Shown: one piece after another, positions 1 through 11,963 of the stretch
How the letters are laid out: the number at the start of each line of letters is the position of its first letter
How positions within the stretch are numbered: position 1 is the stretch's first letter
NCBI GenBank assembly: GCA_943737045.1
Contig: CALSFV010000075.1
Coordinates: 415,535 to 479,534 of the forward strand
Source of the DNA: Parapristionchus giblindavisi
Taxonomy: Eukaryota; Nematoda; Chromadorea; Rhabditida; Diplogasteridae
Direction of reading: 5' to 3'
DNA: 64,000 nt
Notes under the pieces: model-generated
What the model was told of the DNA's origin: nothing
Databases searched by the model: none
The model's input: only the letters and a program-made list of their open reading frames with translations
Program-made: the position numbers and the translations under genes

Positions 1-1007
1 TCGGAATTATGTTATGCTAATTTTTTTCTTCGCTAATTTTTGAAAGTTGGAAAGTTCGGCAATAGTTTTCGAACATGCGGCTGACTTTTATCACTGCGCC
101 AAGGGATTCATAAATGACCATGATAATTTTTTCATATCACTTATCCCTTTTGATTTAGACCCCCTTTTTTATTATTCTCCATTCACAAATCATTTGTGAG
201 AAACTAATATTCTGTATATTTTATAGGTGGATTATATTTGAATGCCCAATCCTTATGCTTTTGAGAGGAATGAATTTCTCGGAAAATTCCATAATGTCAC
301 AGTGACATGCCAGAGGGCGAGGGCATGACCCATCCGCAAAAACCGCTTCGCGACCGCGACGCGTTGTCTGACGCTTTCGTTATAATTCAAACGTGCTTCC
401 GGCCATAAACAGTGAACTTTGTCTTATCCCTCACTCTGCTTCTCTCGCACTCTCTCAAAGTCCAATGGTCTCTAGCCAATTTAGACCTCGTGAAGCCATC
501 TGACAGTTGTTCTAACAACATTCTCGCATACTTTGTACTTCTTCCGATGTGCACTCTCTCGTTTTCCCATACTCTCTCGTCATCTCTAACCTCTCTGCAC
601 TCTCTCGTTTTCCCATACTCTCTCGTCATCTCTAACCTCTCTGCTTGTCTGGACTCTCTCTCGTTTCCGTTGTCTATCACTCTATCAGAAGGCTATGTTC
701 CCCTTCTGACGTTTCCTTTTGTTTACATTTCATCCCTCTCCATTCCTATCCTAACTCTCCACATCATTCCAGACACGTATCACAAGATCTGAACAGCTTG
801 CCTCCCTCTCCCTCTCCCTCTCCCTCTCCCTCTCCCTCTCTTTCTGATCCCCACATCACTTTCTTACACTCTGCCCACCTCTCGCTCCTTCTGCTCCTCC
901 TCCATCTTCCATGATATTTAAGTTGTTGATCATAGCTGTTGATCACTTACGATCTCCTATTTCTCACGTATCCTCATCACGAGAGTGCCTGACCGGAAGT
1001 GTGATTA
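1..1007. other. intergenic, no gene seen
   Basis: AT-rich sequence with no convincing exon. It holds a CT-rich stretch with a 45-bp direct duplication at about 550-650 (repeated CTCTCTCGTTTTCCCATACT) and a (CCCTCT)n tract at 801-842. The overlapping open frames on both strands are serine/leucine or arginine/glutamate-rich products of these tracts. Confidence 0.6.
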
Positions 1008-1103
1008 AACCCTCAAAGGCACATTCCGAGCCGATCGTGCGCTCCCGCTTTCTTTGACTACGAGAGAGTGCTGCCAGAGCGGAGTTTTGAATAAGCTCAG
1101 GAT
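1008..1103. repeat. degenerate MITE-B foldback copy
   Basis: Contains the typical core of the family: CTTTCTTTGACTACGAGAGA followed by TGCCAGAGCGGAG, after an AAAGGCACATTCCGAGC start. The right end (AAGCTCAGG) is eroded. Confidence 0.55.
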
Positions 1104-1591
1104 ATTCGTTTAATTAGACACGCCTAGTCTTTCTCATTTGGTATTTCGGTTGTCTGATATTTGGAAATGGCGAAATCGACATTCTGTGTAAATCATTCGC
1201 ATCGGACTGATAAACAATAACTTTTTGGTTCAGCTTTTTAAACATTTAAAATTTAAAAAAAATATATCGCGGTTCTGACTACTATTTGAGCCATACATGG
1301 GCGGGGTACCTGGAGCTCGATTCTACAGGGGGCATCCGAACGAGAAATGGTCAATTTCAAAGGAGGTCTACATTTTTTCTCTCTCAAAAAATTCACCTAA
1401 ACTTCATTTTTACAGGGGGCATTCTAGAAATTTTCGAAAAGCCCTAAATTTACAGGGGGCACCCCCATGTTGACGCCCATGTATGATTTGAGCTGTTCTT
1501 GATCCCAACTTGAGCTGATTGAATCTCTTTCGACAACCTCTCATTTTGTCTATCGATGACCAGGCTTTCAGATAACTCCTCTTCTTTTCCT

Positions 1592-1704
1592 TTAAAGTGC
1601 AAATTTTACTCTCCGCTCTGACCATACTCTCTCGTAGTCACAATTAAAGCGAGATAGCATGGTCAGAGCGGAGAGTTTCAAATCAACTTGAGCTGTGTCT
1701 TTAA
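1592..1704. repeat. MITE-B foldback element
   Basis: TTAA lies at both ends. The arms ACTCTCCGCTCTGACCATAC and its complement flank a short centre, AGTCACAATTAAAGCG. The ends AAGTGC.../...TGTCTT are diverged from the family consensus. Open frames across it are artefacts of the inverted repeat. Confidence 0.75.
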
Positions 1705-2128
1705 TATCATACTGTTTCTGATCACCATCACATATATCGACATTCTGAAAGACATTTTCTGAACGTTCAATTCCCTCCATGCTCTCCATTCACTTCTTCA
1801 ACACAGACGACGTCGACTATTGTTGACGTCCGAACATCCCATCGTGCTCTCTTTCTCCCTCTCCTTTTATTCCCTTCTCCCTCTCCCTCTTCATCTATCT
1901 ATTTTTCTGTTTACTCGTTTCGCCACGTGGTGTGGAGGGGAGAGAGTGAGAGAGGGAGAGGGAGAGGGAGAGAATCAATTCTTCTATCGCCTTATCTTGT
2001 AGCTGCGGCAGCATTATTGTGCATCTACAGTCTAGACAGGCGTGAGAGATCGTTAGAAGTGAGAGAGTTTCCATGTCTCGCTCCTTTGTTTCCTTTCGAT
2101 ACCCAGACATGCGCTATTGAGTCATGAA
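1705..2128. other. intergenic with CT/GA tracts
   Basis: A pyrimidine-rich stretch (about 1850-1905) is followed by a purine-rich one (about 1935-1972, GAGAGGGAGAGGGAGAGG), forming a loose inverted pair. No gene seen. Confidence 0.5.
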
Positions 2129-2318
2129 GGCATGAATATTCGTATGAGAATCCGATGAATAATATTCGTCTGGACGATAACCATTTGCATAATTTGTCTA
2201 TTTTTTATCTTAAAATATCCTCCGAGGTCAGATAAATCTATTATTATTGTTATTCGCGAATATCTCTCTTGGTCATCCAGTCGGTTCTTATTCATCGGAT
2301 CTCATCCGACCTAATGCC
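2129..2318. repeat. MITE-E foldback, diverged
   Basis: Terminal inverted repeats begin GGCATGAAT... and end ...CTAATGCC. The arms share GATGAATAATATTCGTCTGG / CCAGTCGGTTCTTATTCATC, and the centre has CATTTGCATAATTTGTCTAT. Better copies lie at 56186-56338 and 60307-60459. Confidence 0.65.
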
Positions 2319-3311
2319 ATATTCATCTTTACGCTGTAAAAAACGATTAATGACGAAACTTTAAAAAAAACATGAGTTCCATTTCGTCGACTGATTAGGA
2401 GCATGGCATGATCCTGTATCACTAGATTCTGTTTACTTTACTGTTTCCTCTTCCTAAACACGCCATGATTCTACTTTATTTTACAGTATACTACTGCCGT
2501 TCCCGGGTCTTATTTCTCACTCTGTTTTCTTTATGAGTTCACCCATTTCTCATTTAAGATTTGACATAAGATATAAGATTTATCTATCAGGTAAAAGAAG
2601 GAGAATGTGGCATTCTGTTTTCTACTAGATTCGAGAGTGTTCTGAGGTAGCTCCTCTACATAGCTCAATGATTGTAAGTGTGCCATGCGATTTCGATCTC
2701 CGTTACTCAATTTCTATATGCTTATTTATTCTTTGCGACGAACATCCTTCAAAACACTTATCTAACTGATATTACCCATCCCCGATGCCTTCATTTGAAG
2801 GAATGAAATATTATTATTATTATTTATCCTCCAAGCTCAAAAATTCTCGCCTTTCCCTGGTGCAGCAATGAACTGTAAGCGCTGATTACGGTTTTCGTGG
2901 GATCTAAAATTTTCGAGATTTTTTTAACCTATAGAAATTTTTTTACTCTGTAGTTCTGCCTGGTCACTTAATTCACGAAAAAAGGTCAGTCAAACTAGAA
3001 TAGAGTACACATGGCAAAGGATCCAAAATGTCATACATGCTTTCGCATTTTGTCACGATTTTTTCCAATTTTACCGCAATTTCGCATTTTGCCAATATCC
3101 CAGTCAACAGTTCGAACACATGTTAAGGTGTTTTTGAGAGTAATTACACAGGGGCTAAGAATGTTTTGATGTCTCGTCCCCATGTTCCCGCATCACAAAT
3201 CGCGTGTTCCTCTCGTATTTTATGGACACTCTCGCATTTTAATGGGTGTGTTCCGTAGACGGTCAATGGTCTACTGGTGGTAGACAACGAAATCGGATTA
3301 GGCAGAGACCA
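2319..3311. other. intergenic, no gene seen
   Basis: Plain AT-rich DNA with short (ATT)n at about 2806-2825. I see no exon with splice signals and no known repeat. Confidence 0.5.
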
Positions 3312-3541
3312 GTAGCCGTATGCATGAACAACGGAAAATCCGCCATCATTCATCACGTTATTATATATATATATATATTTGATGGAATAAAGAATAAATA
3401 AATAAATAAATAAATCGTTTTCCGAGAAAATGTGACGTCATTAGCGTAGGGAGGCGTTTTCGAAAAATACTGCGCCTACGCTAATGACGTCACATTTTCC
3501 CGAAAAAAAAAAGATTTTCCGTTGATCATGCATACGGCCAC
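3312..3541. repeat. MITE-A palindromic element with TGACGTCA in both arms
   Basis: Ends read GTAGCCGTATGCATGAACAA and ...TGATCATGCATACGGCCAC. The inner arms carry GTGACGTCATTAGCGTAGG and TACGCTAATGACGTCACA around the centre. The left arm is interrupted by (TA)n and (AAAT)n at 3362-3415. Same family as 12759-12902. Confidence 0.75.
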
Positions 3542-4505
3542 AGAAATATCTGAGGGAAAAGAACCCTACCGATACTGCAATACACAATCTTCCCACCCAG
3601 ATGACGAAATACTTTCGCCTTGAGCACGATGGGGAAAGGCTGTGTGCAAACCGGGTAATCGGGAGGCAAGGCTAGGCGCACGGCTATACCGAATTTTTTT
3701 TGCTGATTCGACTGGAAATTTTCTAATTTTTGCTAGGCAATGCTATGCGCAAGGCCCCGATGGTAAAGCAACGCAAAGCAAAATCGTTCAGGAGCCCACC
3801 TATGGCCTTGTGCCAAGTCTTAACTATAATTGTTTGAATATGTTTCACTATTCATAGAAAGGCTGTAGCGCTGCGAAAAGACAGTTCGATGCACTTGACA
3901 CGAGAGAAAAAAACAATTTAAATGCCCTGCGCTCTTTAATTAGAAGAAACCTCGAGGGTCGGTTCGAAGTCTGAAGTTGATAATACACAACTGCTTCGGT
4001 TTCTTCCAGAGACACTCATCATCACTTGTAAACTGCCTCTATGAGTCGAAAGTCGACACATTCATGTACATTTTGTTGACATACTTTGAACCATGCCCAA
4101 ACGAAATTCCGCCTGGCCACATGTCCATCTACTTCTATCTCTCTACCTCTCTCCCTCTCTCATTCTCCCTCTACCTCTCCCTCTCCCTCTCCATAATCGT
4201 TCTGATTGATAAGAATGACGACTATTTGCTACACTCTAATAGTGCATCAGAAAGTTCATGATCAATAAAGCGTTTGTTAGTACGTTTCTGTTTCTTCTAG
4301 AGCAAGGACTGATTAGAGAGCGCTCAGACATGATAGATGACGAGAGAGTGTGCGAATACGAGAGAGTGCACAGAAAAAGAGTCAGTACAACGTGCTTTTT
4401 GTGTCGAAAATTAGGCGATATAGTGTGATAACAAGAGAGAGCGCAGACAGAAGACGTACGAGATAGTGCATAGAGTCGATAGAGAAACGAAATAGTGCGT
4501 GAATA
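3542..4505. other. intergenic, no gene seen
   Basis: AT-rich with a CTACCTCTCCCTCT tract at 4138-4192 and GAGAGAGTG-rich sequence from 4310 that grades into the minisatellite. No exon recognised. Confidence 0.5.
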
Positions 4506-4690
4506 CGAGAGAGTGCAGACAGATAAGGGATGAGATAGTGTGTGATCATGAGAGAGTGCAGACAGATAAGGGATGAGATAGTGTGTGATCATGAGAGAGT
4601 GCAGACAAATAAGAGGCGAGATAGTGTGTGATCATGAGAGAGTGCAGACAGATAAGGGATGAGATAGTGTGTGATAATGAGAGAGTGTGT
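4506..4690. repeat. 43-bp minisatellite upstream of the first gene
   Basis: About four head-to-tail units of 43 bp built on GAGAGAGTGCAGACAGATAA followed by GGGATGAGATAGTGTGTGAT. The third unit differs at several bases (AAATAAGAGGCGAG). It ends about 220 bp before the ATG of the 11-exon gene, so it lies in its probable promoter region. Confidence 0.85.
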
Positions 4691-4885
4691 ATGTGTGATC
4701 GGACAGATGGTCGCGTGCGACTATAAAGTTGAGAAGTGGGCGGAGCTCCAAAGAGTGAAAGTATGCCCTACCCCCTCCTTAAAAATCTTATCACTTCCAT
4801 TTCCACACACATGTTGCGTGTATTTTCGTGTCCGTCCCCCGGTTCCCACGCGGATTATTACATTACGGTATACGGTAACTAAATC

Positions 4886-4899
4886 TTTATCGATTGCAG
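4886..4899 (+). promoter_or_regulatory. candidate trans-splice acceptor
   Basis: TTTATCGATTGCAG ends 14 bases before the ATG at 4914. In nematodes a TTNCAG this close to a start codon is typical of spliced-leader addition. It could also be the acceptor of an untranslated exon. No SL RNA gene was seen in the window. Confidence 0.45.
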
Positions 4900-4913
4900 A
4901 TCACCCTCACAAT

Positions 4914-7900
4914 ATGTCAACTTCAGCAAGAGATGCGGAGAGGTACGCGAATATTTATTTATTTAAATTATAAAAATATCAATATTCGAATGTTATCGAG
5001 CATTTGCTGGTAGAAGTAGAATTATAATTTTACAATTTAATGACCCTTGTCAAGCATATAACCATTGGGGGAGGGAATGGTTTCCGCCAAACGACTGATC
5101 ACTCCTTATTAGTCCTCAGGCCGTCCTGAGGTCCTTTAAATAGAATAACGTGATTGATATCAGGCACATCGCATCACTGCCGTCCACGTCCTCCTCGCAA
5201 CCGTGCACATCTGCGTCCCAGACGGAAGATGACTACCGTACCTCGCTCAATATCGATTATCTTGATTCCATCATGAAAAACCTTGTGCAGCACTGCGCCA
5301 TAGGCGATGCGGAACGAATGAAGGTACGTGATTATTTAATTATTATTATTTATTTATTTCAACTATTTATTTCTAAATCATTTCGTTGTTTTGGCTCTTC
5401 TCGAATTACTTAGTCTTGCTATTTATCTGCCCCCCCCCTCAGAGAAAAAAAACCCAAATGTAAACGGAAGAAATTCTGAAATCGACCCATATGGCACAAT
5501 GTTCTACAGACTGTGAAAGCCAAAACGACCGCTCAACATAGAAACTCTCTCAAATGCAATCGTCTTTCGCTTGTCTGGCTATGGAAACAAAATGGCTTGA
5601 ACCAGAACACTGTGATGGGCATGTACTTATAAGTAAGGGATGCCAAAGGTAGTCTCAAAAGTTGCTGAGTCAGTGATGGTCTATCAATATCCCAGACCCT
5701 TAAAATGCGTGTGGGTACCTAGATTTTGGGTCAAAAACGCGTGTGGGTAACCCGGTTTTGAGATAAAAACGCGTGGTGTGGGTACCCCAAAAACGTGAAA
5801 ATTTCAAGAAAATCGTCAATTTATGGTCCAATTTTGCGGGTGGGTACCCATGAAAGGCAAATTTTTGCGGGTGGGTCTATCCCATGGGATAACCAAAGAC
5901 CATGTCTGTGCTGAGTTGAGCTAACAGAGCCGGAAAATCGATAATTCATTTGTACGCTTATGATCCATCCTACGCGCCATTCTTTTTCGTTAGTATGGAA
6001 TCTCTTACGATATGTTTTAACTCTCTCTCTGTTTCCTTTATTCTCTTTGATACATCTTCATATCATACAGTTTCTGCACACTGATTTCCTGCAAATGATC
6101 GATTCCTCTGCCTCTACCTCTCCCTCTTCCTCTCTCCCTCTCCCTTGTTCTGACTCACCATTTCATTAGTCATAAACAACAAACAAAAACATCATTCTCT
6201 TCCTTATCACATCATAATAAGTTTCCAGTATCACACAGAAAGTTTATCTGATACAAATGAGAAAAATGCAGGAAAAGAAATGAAAAAGGAGGCGAGAGAG
6301 TGTGTGAAACAAGGAGAGTTTTCTCGGATTTTCATTTCTTTCCTCAAATTTTGCACAGAACATTACACAGTAGTAATCGAGAATGACTCACTCCTTTACA
6401 GTTTAACAATTTAATTATTTTTATCGCTGAACTGGAATAAGAAATTGTTTCACATGGTAATTTATCTTTACATCCCCCTTCTGAAACATATCGCAACTTT
6501 GCAAATGAATGAAACCGTGAAATAGTCCCGGGACGCAGTCATGACTAATTAGCGGCCCTGGTCACTTTCACTCGTGGTATTACATGATAAGAGCGGTTTA
6601 TAACCTTGGCAGACTTTGAGCCCTGAGCAACACGAGGTTCAGAATGGGGGTGGAAGATCAAAGGATGCACTTTTTAGGTCCTGTGTTTACTAAAGCGGTA
6701 TGATCACTAGAAACTGTCACGTTAGTTCAATCATAAGAGAGTCTGTACAATAGCCGGGAAATAGGAATTATCTCAAAATGAATAATTGTGTACGAAATAT
6801 ATGGTATGGTCTACGCATACAGCGCCTATAAACAGTAGGTGTATTCAAATTGCGACAATCGGACTGGAAAAATGATCCGCGCGTAAGTTCGAAATAATAT
6901 GAGTAGAGAAGGGAGGGAAGGGTGATCGAAGCGTGGCGCATTGGTAAGATGGCCGCCTCTCCTCCCAAAGGGTACGGGTTCGAATCCCGACCGGAGATTT
7001 CACTTCATCCCTTATTGTACACTCTGAACTAACGTGCTGTAGCTAGCGCACGCATTATTTCTGGCTATTCCCCCCCCCTTGTGTAAGATCGTGTGGTAAA
7101 ATAGGTCCGAAGAAGAGATTAAGCTCTCCGGACCTACTGAAGTCGAACTGAAATTCCTTCAAAATGCTAAAATACAGGTCTCTTTCATCTTTTCCTGGCC
7201 AAAATATGGACAGAAACTAGAGATTTCACACGGAATAGTTCACTTTGGCACGCAAGAAATTTCAGACAAACAAGCACAGAGACACCATTGTTTTCCATTT
7301 CGACTTATGACTTTAGTGATGGTGAAGCGCAGACTCCAAAATGCGACCAACCAGATTTCTCCCTCTCCCTCTCCCTCTCTCCCTCCCTCTCCCTCTACCT
7401 CTCCCTCTACCTCTCCCTCCCTCTTCAAAATACTCAGGAGTCTTCTGTGTTCATTCTCTGTTCTCATTCTTTGATATCAGAAGTTCCTTGTTCTTCTTCA
7501 TATCAACAATTTCTCCAATGACTAACAGTAGAACTTTGATCTGCACTTTCACCCAAATAATGATGTCGGTATTTACTGGATCCTTCCATCACGAGTTAAG
7601 AGGAAGAGGGACAAGGTGGGAGGTAGAGGGAGAGGGAGAGGGAGAGGGAGAGGGAGAGGGAGAGACACCACTCAAATTGTTTTCGAGGACGTATTTGGTT
7701 CATTTGCAGAAGAACACACTTATAATTAGATTTTTTGTTTATTTACGTTATATGCAATGGTCGAATTGTGATTCATTTCTCGAGGATTTTATCCATACCT
7801 CGGCACTCTCCTCATTCCGCACACTATCTCGCTGCTCTCTAACTGCTAGAGAGCCTGAAGAGACCGGGGTCATCTTCATCGTAGAGTGATTGTTCGCTAA

Positions 7901-10900
7901 CTATTATAATATAGTTATCAACAACGTAATGTGCAACCAATTCGCCGTTGTATCTAATGTGATAAGTTGTTCCAAGATGTTTCCTCATATTATGAATCAT
8001 CTTCTTTCTATTTCTGACTATCCCCCCCTTGTGTAAGATCGTGTGGTAAAATAGACCTACTGAAGTCGAACTGAAATTCCTTCAAAATGCTAAAATACAG
8101 GTCTCTTTCATCTTTTCCGAGCCTCTATCTGTATCCCATGAAGTAGGTCCGAAGAAGAGATTAGGCCCTCCGGACTGAATTGGCCTTGAATTATCACTGG
8201 CCTAGCAGTGATCACCCGCAGGACTTCGTATGCCTTGCATAACGGGTTGTACCTTTTAGCCCCTTGTGAACGGAAATAGAAATCGATATCATGCGAAAGT
8301 AGATAAGGCTTGCACACCTAACAACCACGTGGTACTATGTATACAGACGTTGTTTGTAATGGTGGGAGTAGCAAAACCTTAAAGGAATGCCCCATACTAA
8401 TTTTACTCTCCGCATTGGCAATACTCTCTCGTTGACAAAGAAAGCGAGAGAGTGTGGCCAGAGCGGAGAGATTCAAATTAGCTTGGGGTATGGCTTTAAA
8501 GATCGTGAGCATTTCAACTATTCATACACTCTCTACTATAGTCGATCACTCCTTATCAATAAAACTTTATCAATTAGCGCCTGTAGTCGCGAGAGCACGA
8601 GGTCTGACATTCTTGGTTTCTCCCTCTGCCTCTCTCCCTTTCCCCCTGCCTCTGCCTCTCCCTCTCCCTCTTCCTCTTGGAAGAGTCGAGAAAGCGACGT
8701 GTAAAGGACGACCGAAACGTGAACTTTGCTCGCTTCTGCCGGCGATAAGATGATGAAAGCAAAGTACGACCTGGAGTGATTAAGCGCAGCTGTCATGGTC
8801 CACGAGTGGAGAGACGTCTTTGAAAGAATAATAATAATAATAATATTTTGTAATATGGGTCTGGAAAATGCATGACATAATTTTTGTGACGTTCTGTCCA
8901 TATTTGTGACGCATTCGAACATATGAACACCTGATATTGGGGGGGGGGGGGGGTTGGTATCATTTCATTCCATCCTATTTATTAATCAAGAACGTATGCA
9001 AACATCAAAACACAATGATTATCACCCCCAACCAAGATCATGAGGATGGCCCTTTAAGAATCAGTAGAAAAATGTCCATGGTCGTTTCACTATTTTAATA
9101 TAATTAAGGGATTTTAAAATTAACAGTAGTAAATCCTTCTATATCCATTCGGGAAATTCATTCGTTAACTCAACATATATTATCACATAATGTACAATCT
9201 AGATCATTTCCTTAATCTATTATTGTGCGTATAAAATGTACTTGCATAAGAAAATGACAAATGGTGCTAACGAACGGAAGTCACAATCGAGAGGCGAGTG
9301 AGATGTAGCCTTTTACATCTCGCCCCGCCTCTCGATTGTCTCTCCTCTGCCTCTCTCTAACCCGGCTGACCTTCACCGCGCGCTAAATTATATATAAAAG
9401 AGATCGGCATAGTTTCTGAACCATGAAAAACAAGAAAGTCTCTTGTGGGAGTGGTTGGCTACTCTCGTACCAAATAAACAAGTGTATTTTATACGGTCAA
9501 TATATCTAATTCCAGAACCTTCATCCCATCGCTCGATCAGCCTTCTCCAATACACTTCGAAATCATGAACATCTTCGTGTCGCTTTCCACGAACCGCAGA
9601 GATTCAAGGTAACTTATTAGATCAACTTTAAATTATTTTTAAATTAAATATTTATTACATGCTTTATATTGACATTTTGTTCATTATTTGACGAGCAATG
9701 GAAAGAAATAATAGTTATCAACAATAAAATCAAGAACGAAACAATACTATGAGTGTGATCAAGATTATCAATGCGTTCTTAGTAAGACTTGATGACTTAG
9801 TCCTTACCTTACGACTTAGTCCTTACCTTACGACTTAGTCCTTGCCTTACGATTTAGTCCTTGCCTTACGACTTAGTCCTTACCTTACGACTTAGTCCTT
9901 ACCTTACGACTTAGTCCTTGCCTTACGACTTAGTCCTTACCTTACGACTTAGTCCTTACCTTACGACTTAGTCCTTACCTTACGACTTAGTCCTTACCTT
10001 ACGACTTAGTCCTTACCTTACGACTTAGTCCTTACCTTACGACTTAGTCCTTGCCTTACGACTTAGTCCTTACCTTAGCTAAGTCAATGTAAGCCAAAGT
10101 GTTCATTTCAGATCTTTGGTGGTCGCAAGATCCCGCTCGCCTCGCCTGTGTTGAACATTGTTGTGCAGGTTATCCATTATCTTTTTTTCGATTTGTAAAA
10201 GATTAGAATCTGACGATATAAACAAAGCCGAATTTCGTATTCGATCGTATTTTCTATAATTAGCAACTTCACGACACACTCCGAACTACATTGACTCCCC
10301 GCTCTGGCATCGCTCTTTCGCTTTTTTGTCTACGAGACATCGTTGCAAGAGCGGAGAGTAAAATTAGCTCGGGGGTATATGCCACTTCACATACAGCATA
10401 AACTAGAATACAGAAAAGAGATCATAGAGATTTTGTAATATACAATATAAGTAAATTAAATAATTATAATTTAAATCATTCAGGGTACCCGTTGCACGTC
10501 GGATGGAGATGCCATTGCTCTTCTGTCATCTCTCCTCTCTCAAATGACCAAGATCACCCGATTGTCACTTGTCATGGAGGACATTGAACAGTCCTGCGTA
10601 CAGGAGATGATCAATATGATGCTCAATGCTGGTTAGTTCTGTCATTGTCATTGTCATTTATCAATACGCAATGACATATTGCTATGGGTTACTGTAGTCT
10701 GTTCCTTTGTCAAAAGTTTCCGATCGATAATAGCTTTTGAACATGAAATAGTGTGTCAGATCAAATCTTTGAAAACTATATGATTCTTTTAAGATTTACC
10801 CGAAATTTTGTAAATTGAGGAGTGCTACAATATAAAAATTTAGGAAATATCGCTAATCTTTGTTGTTTTAGAGAACGTCAAATTGGAAGTGTTGCAGTGT

Positions 10901-11897
10901 ACGCGTCGGGAGGGTGGCAAGCCGATCGATCAAATTGTCGACCTGATCAAGTGAGTTGTTGCAAGCTACGCAGCCAAATTTTATACTCAGGCAAGCTACG
11001 CAGCCAAATTTGTATTTGACTGAGTATCATCATGAATCATGCGAAATTTCAGGGCGAATGAGGAGACCTTGAAGATCATTGGTAGAATTGGTGTAGTGGA
11101 AGCCGCTCGAAGCTTCTCCAGCAAGGTTGGTGTTTTTTTTCTCGTTGGAATTATTAGTATTCGTCGCCAAATTAAGAATCCATGAAAACAGTTTGGTGGT
11201 GTAGTACCGTATCCACCTGGTAAACGTCGTCATGTAGAAAATGTTGTAGATTTGCCTGAAACGCCTGTCGTTGATGACTCTCGATCTGTCGATGGATGTT
11301 ACCAGCTACGAGATCAAGGATGAGCTAAGAGCCGTCCAGACGTGAGTACATCCTTTCTGTCTTTTACCAATCGGTGCACCACACGACGAGAAATCATTCT
11401 GTCTTTTACTAAAATATATCAAACTTTTGCAGTTCCGGTGCACAATTCGAGCATCTGTCCTATACATCTTTCGAGGGTTTCGACCCGACAGACGACCGAA
11501 TCCAGGTACTGATGATACACCAGAAATCAATCAATAATCACTCGATCAATCAATAAATCGATTAATAATCATCGATTAATCAATAAATCGATAAATGGCT
11601 AATTCGTAAATCTTCAGGACTTCCTCGAGATCTGTGGTGTACGTTCCCTTCGTCTGACCATGATGCAGGCTCCGCAATTTGCTACGCGACCCGATGGATA
11701 CATGCACGGAAAGGTATACTGTAGTCAATCAATCAATTATCGATCGGAGTCAGTTTATGATCGGTGGATGGAGTGTTACCGTACTTCTCATTGCAGGTTC
11801 GGTCCATCAATCATCTCGAAATCGGAGAAGTCGTCGACAAACCCGCACACTACAATCGATTGGTGGTGCACGAGAAGATCTACAAGAAGGTACGCGA

Positions 11898-11963
<66 letters not shown>

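Noticed and set aside
6923..6995. Functional tRNA gene
   Set aside because: Acceptor and anticodon arms do not pair; only the A- and B-box-like parts and the T-arm are kept.
9793..10075. CRISPR-like array
   Set aside because: Units are contiguous with no unique spacers, in an intron of a eukaryotic gene; a plain minisatellite.
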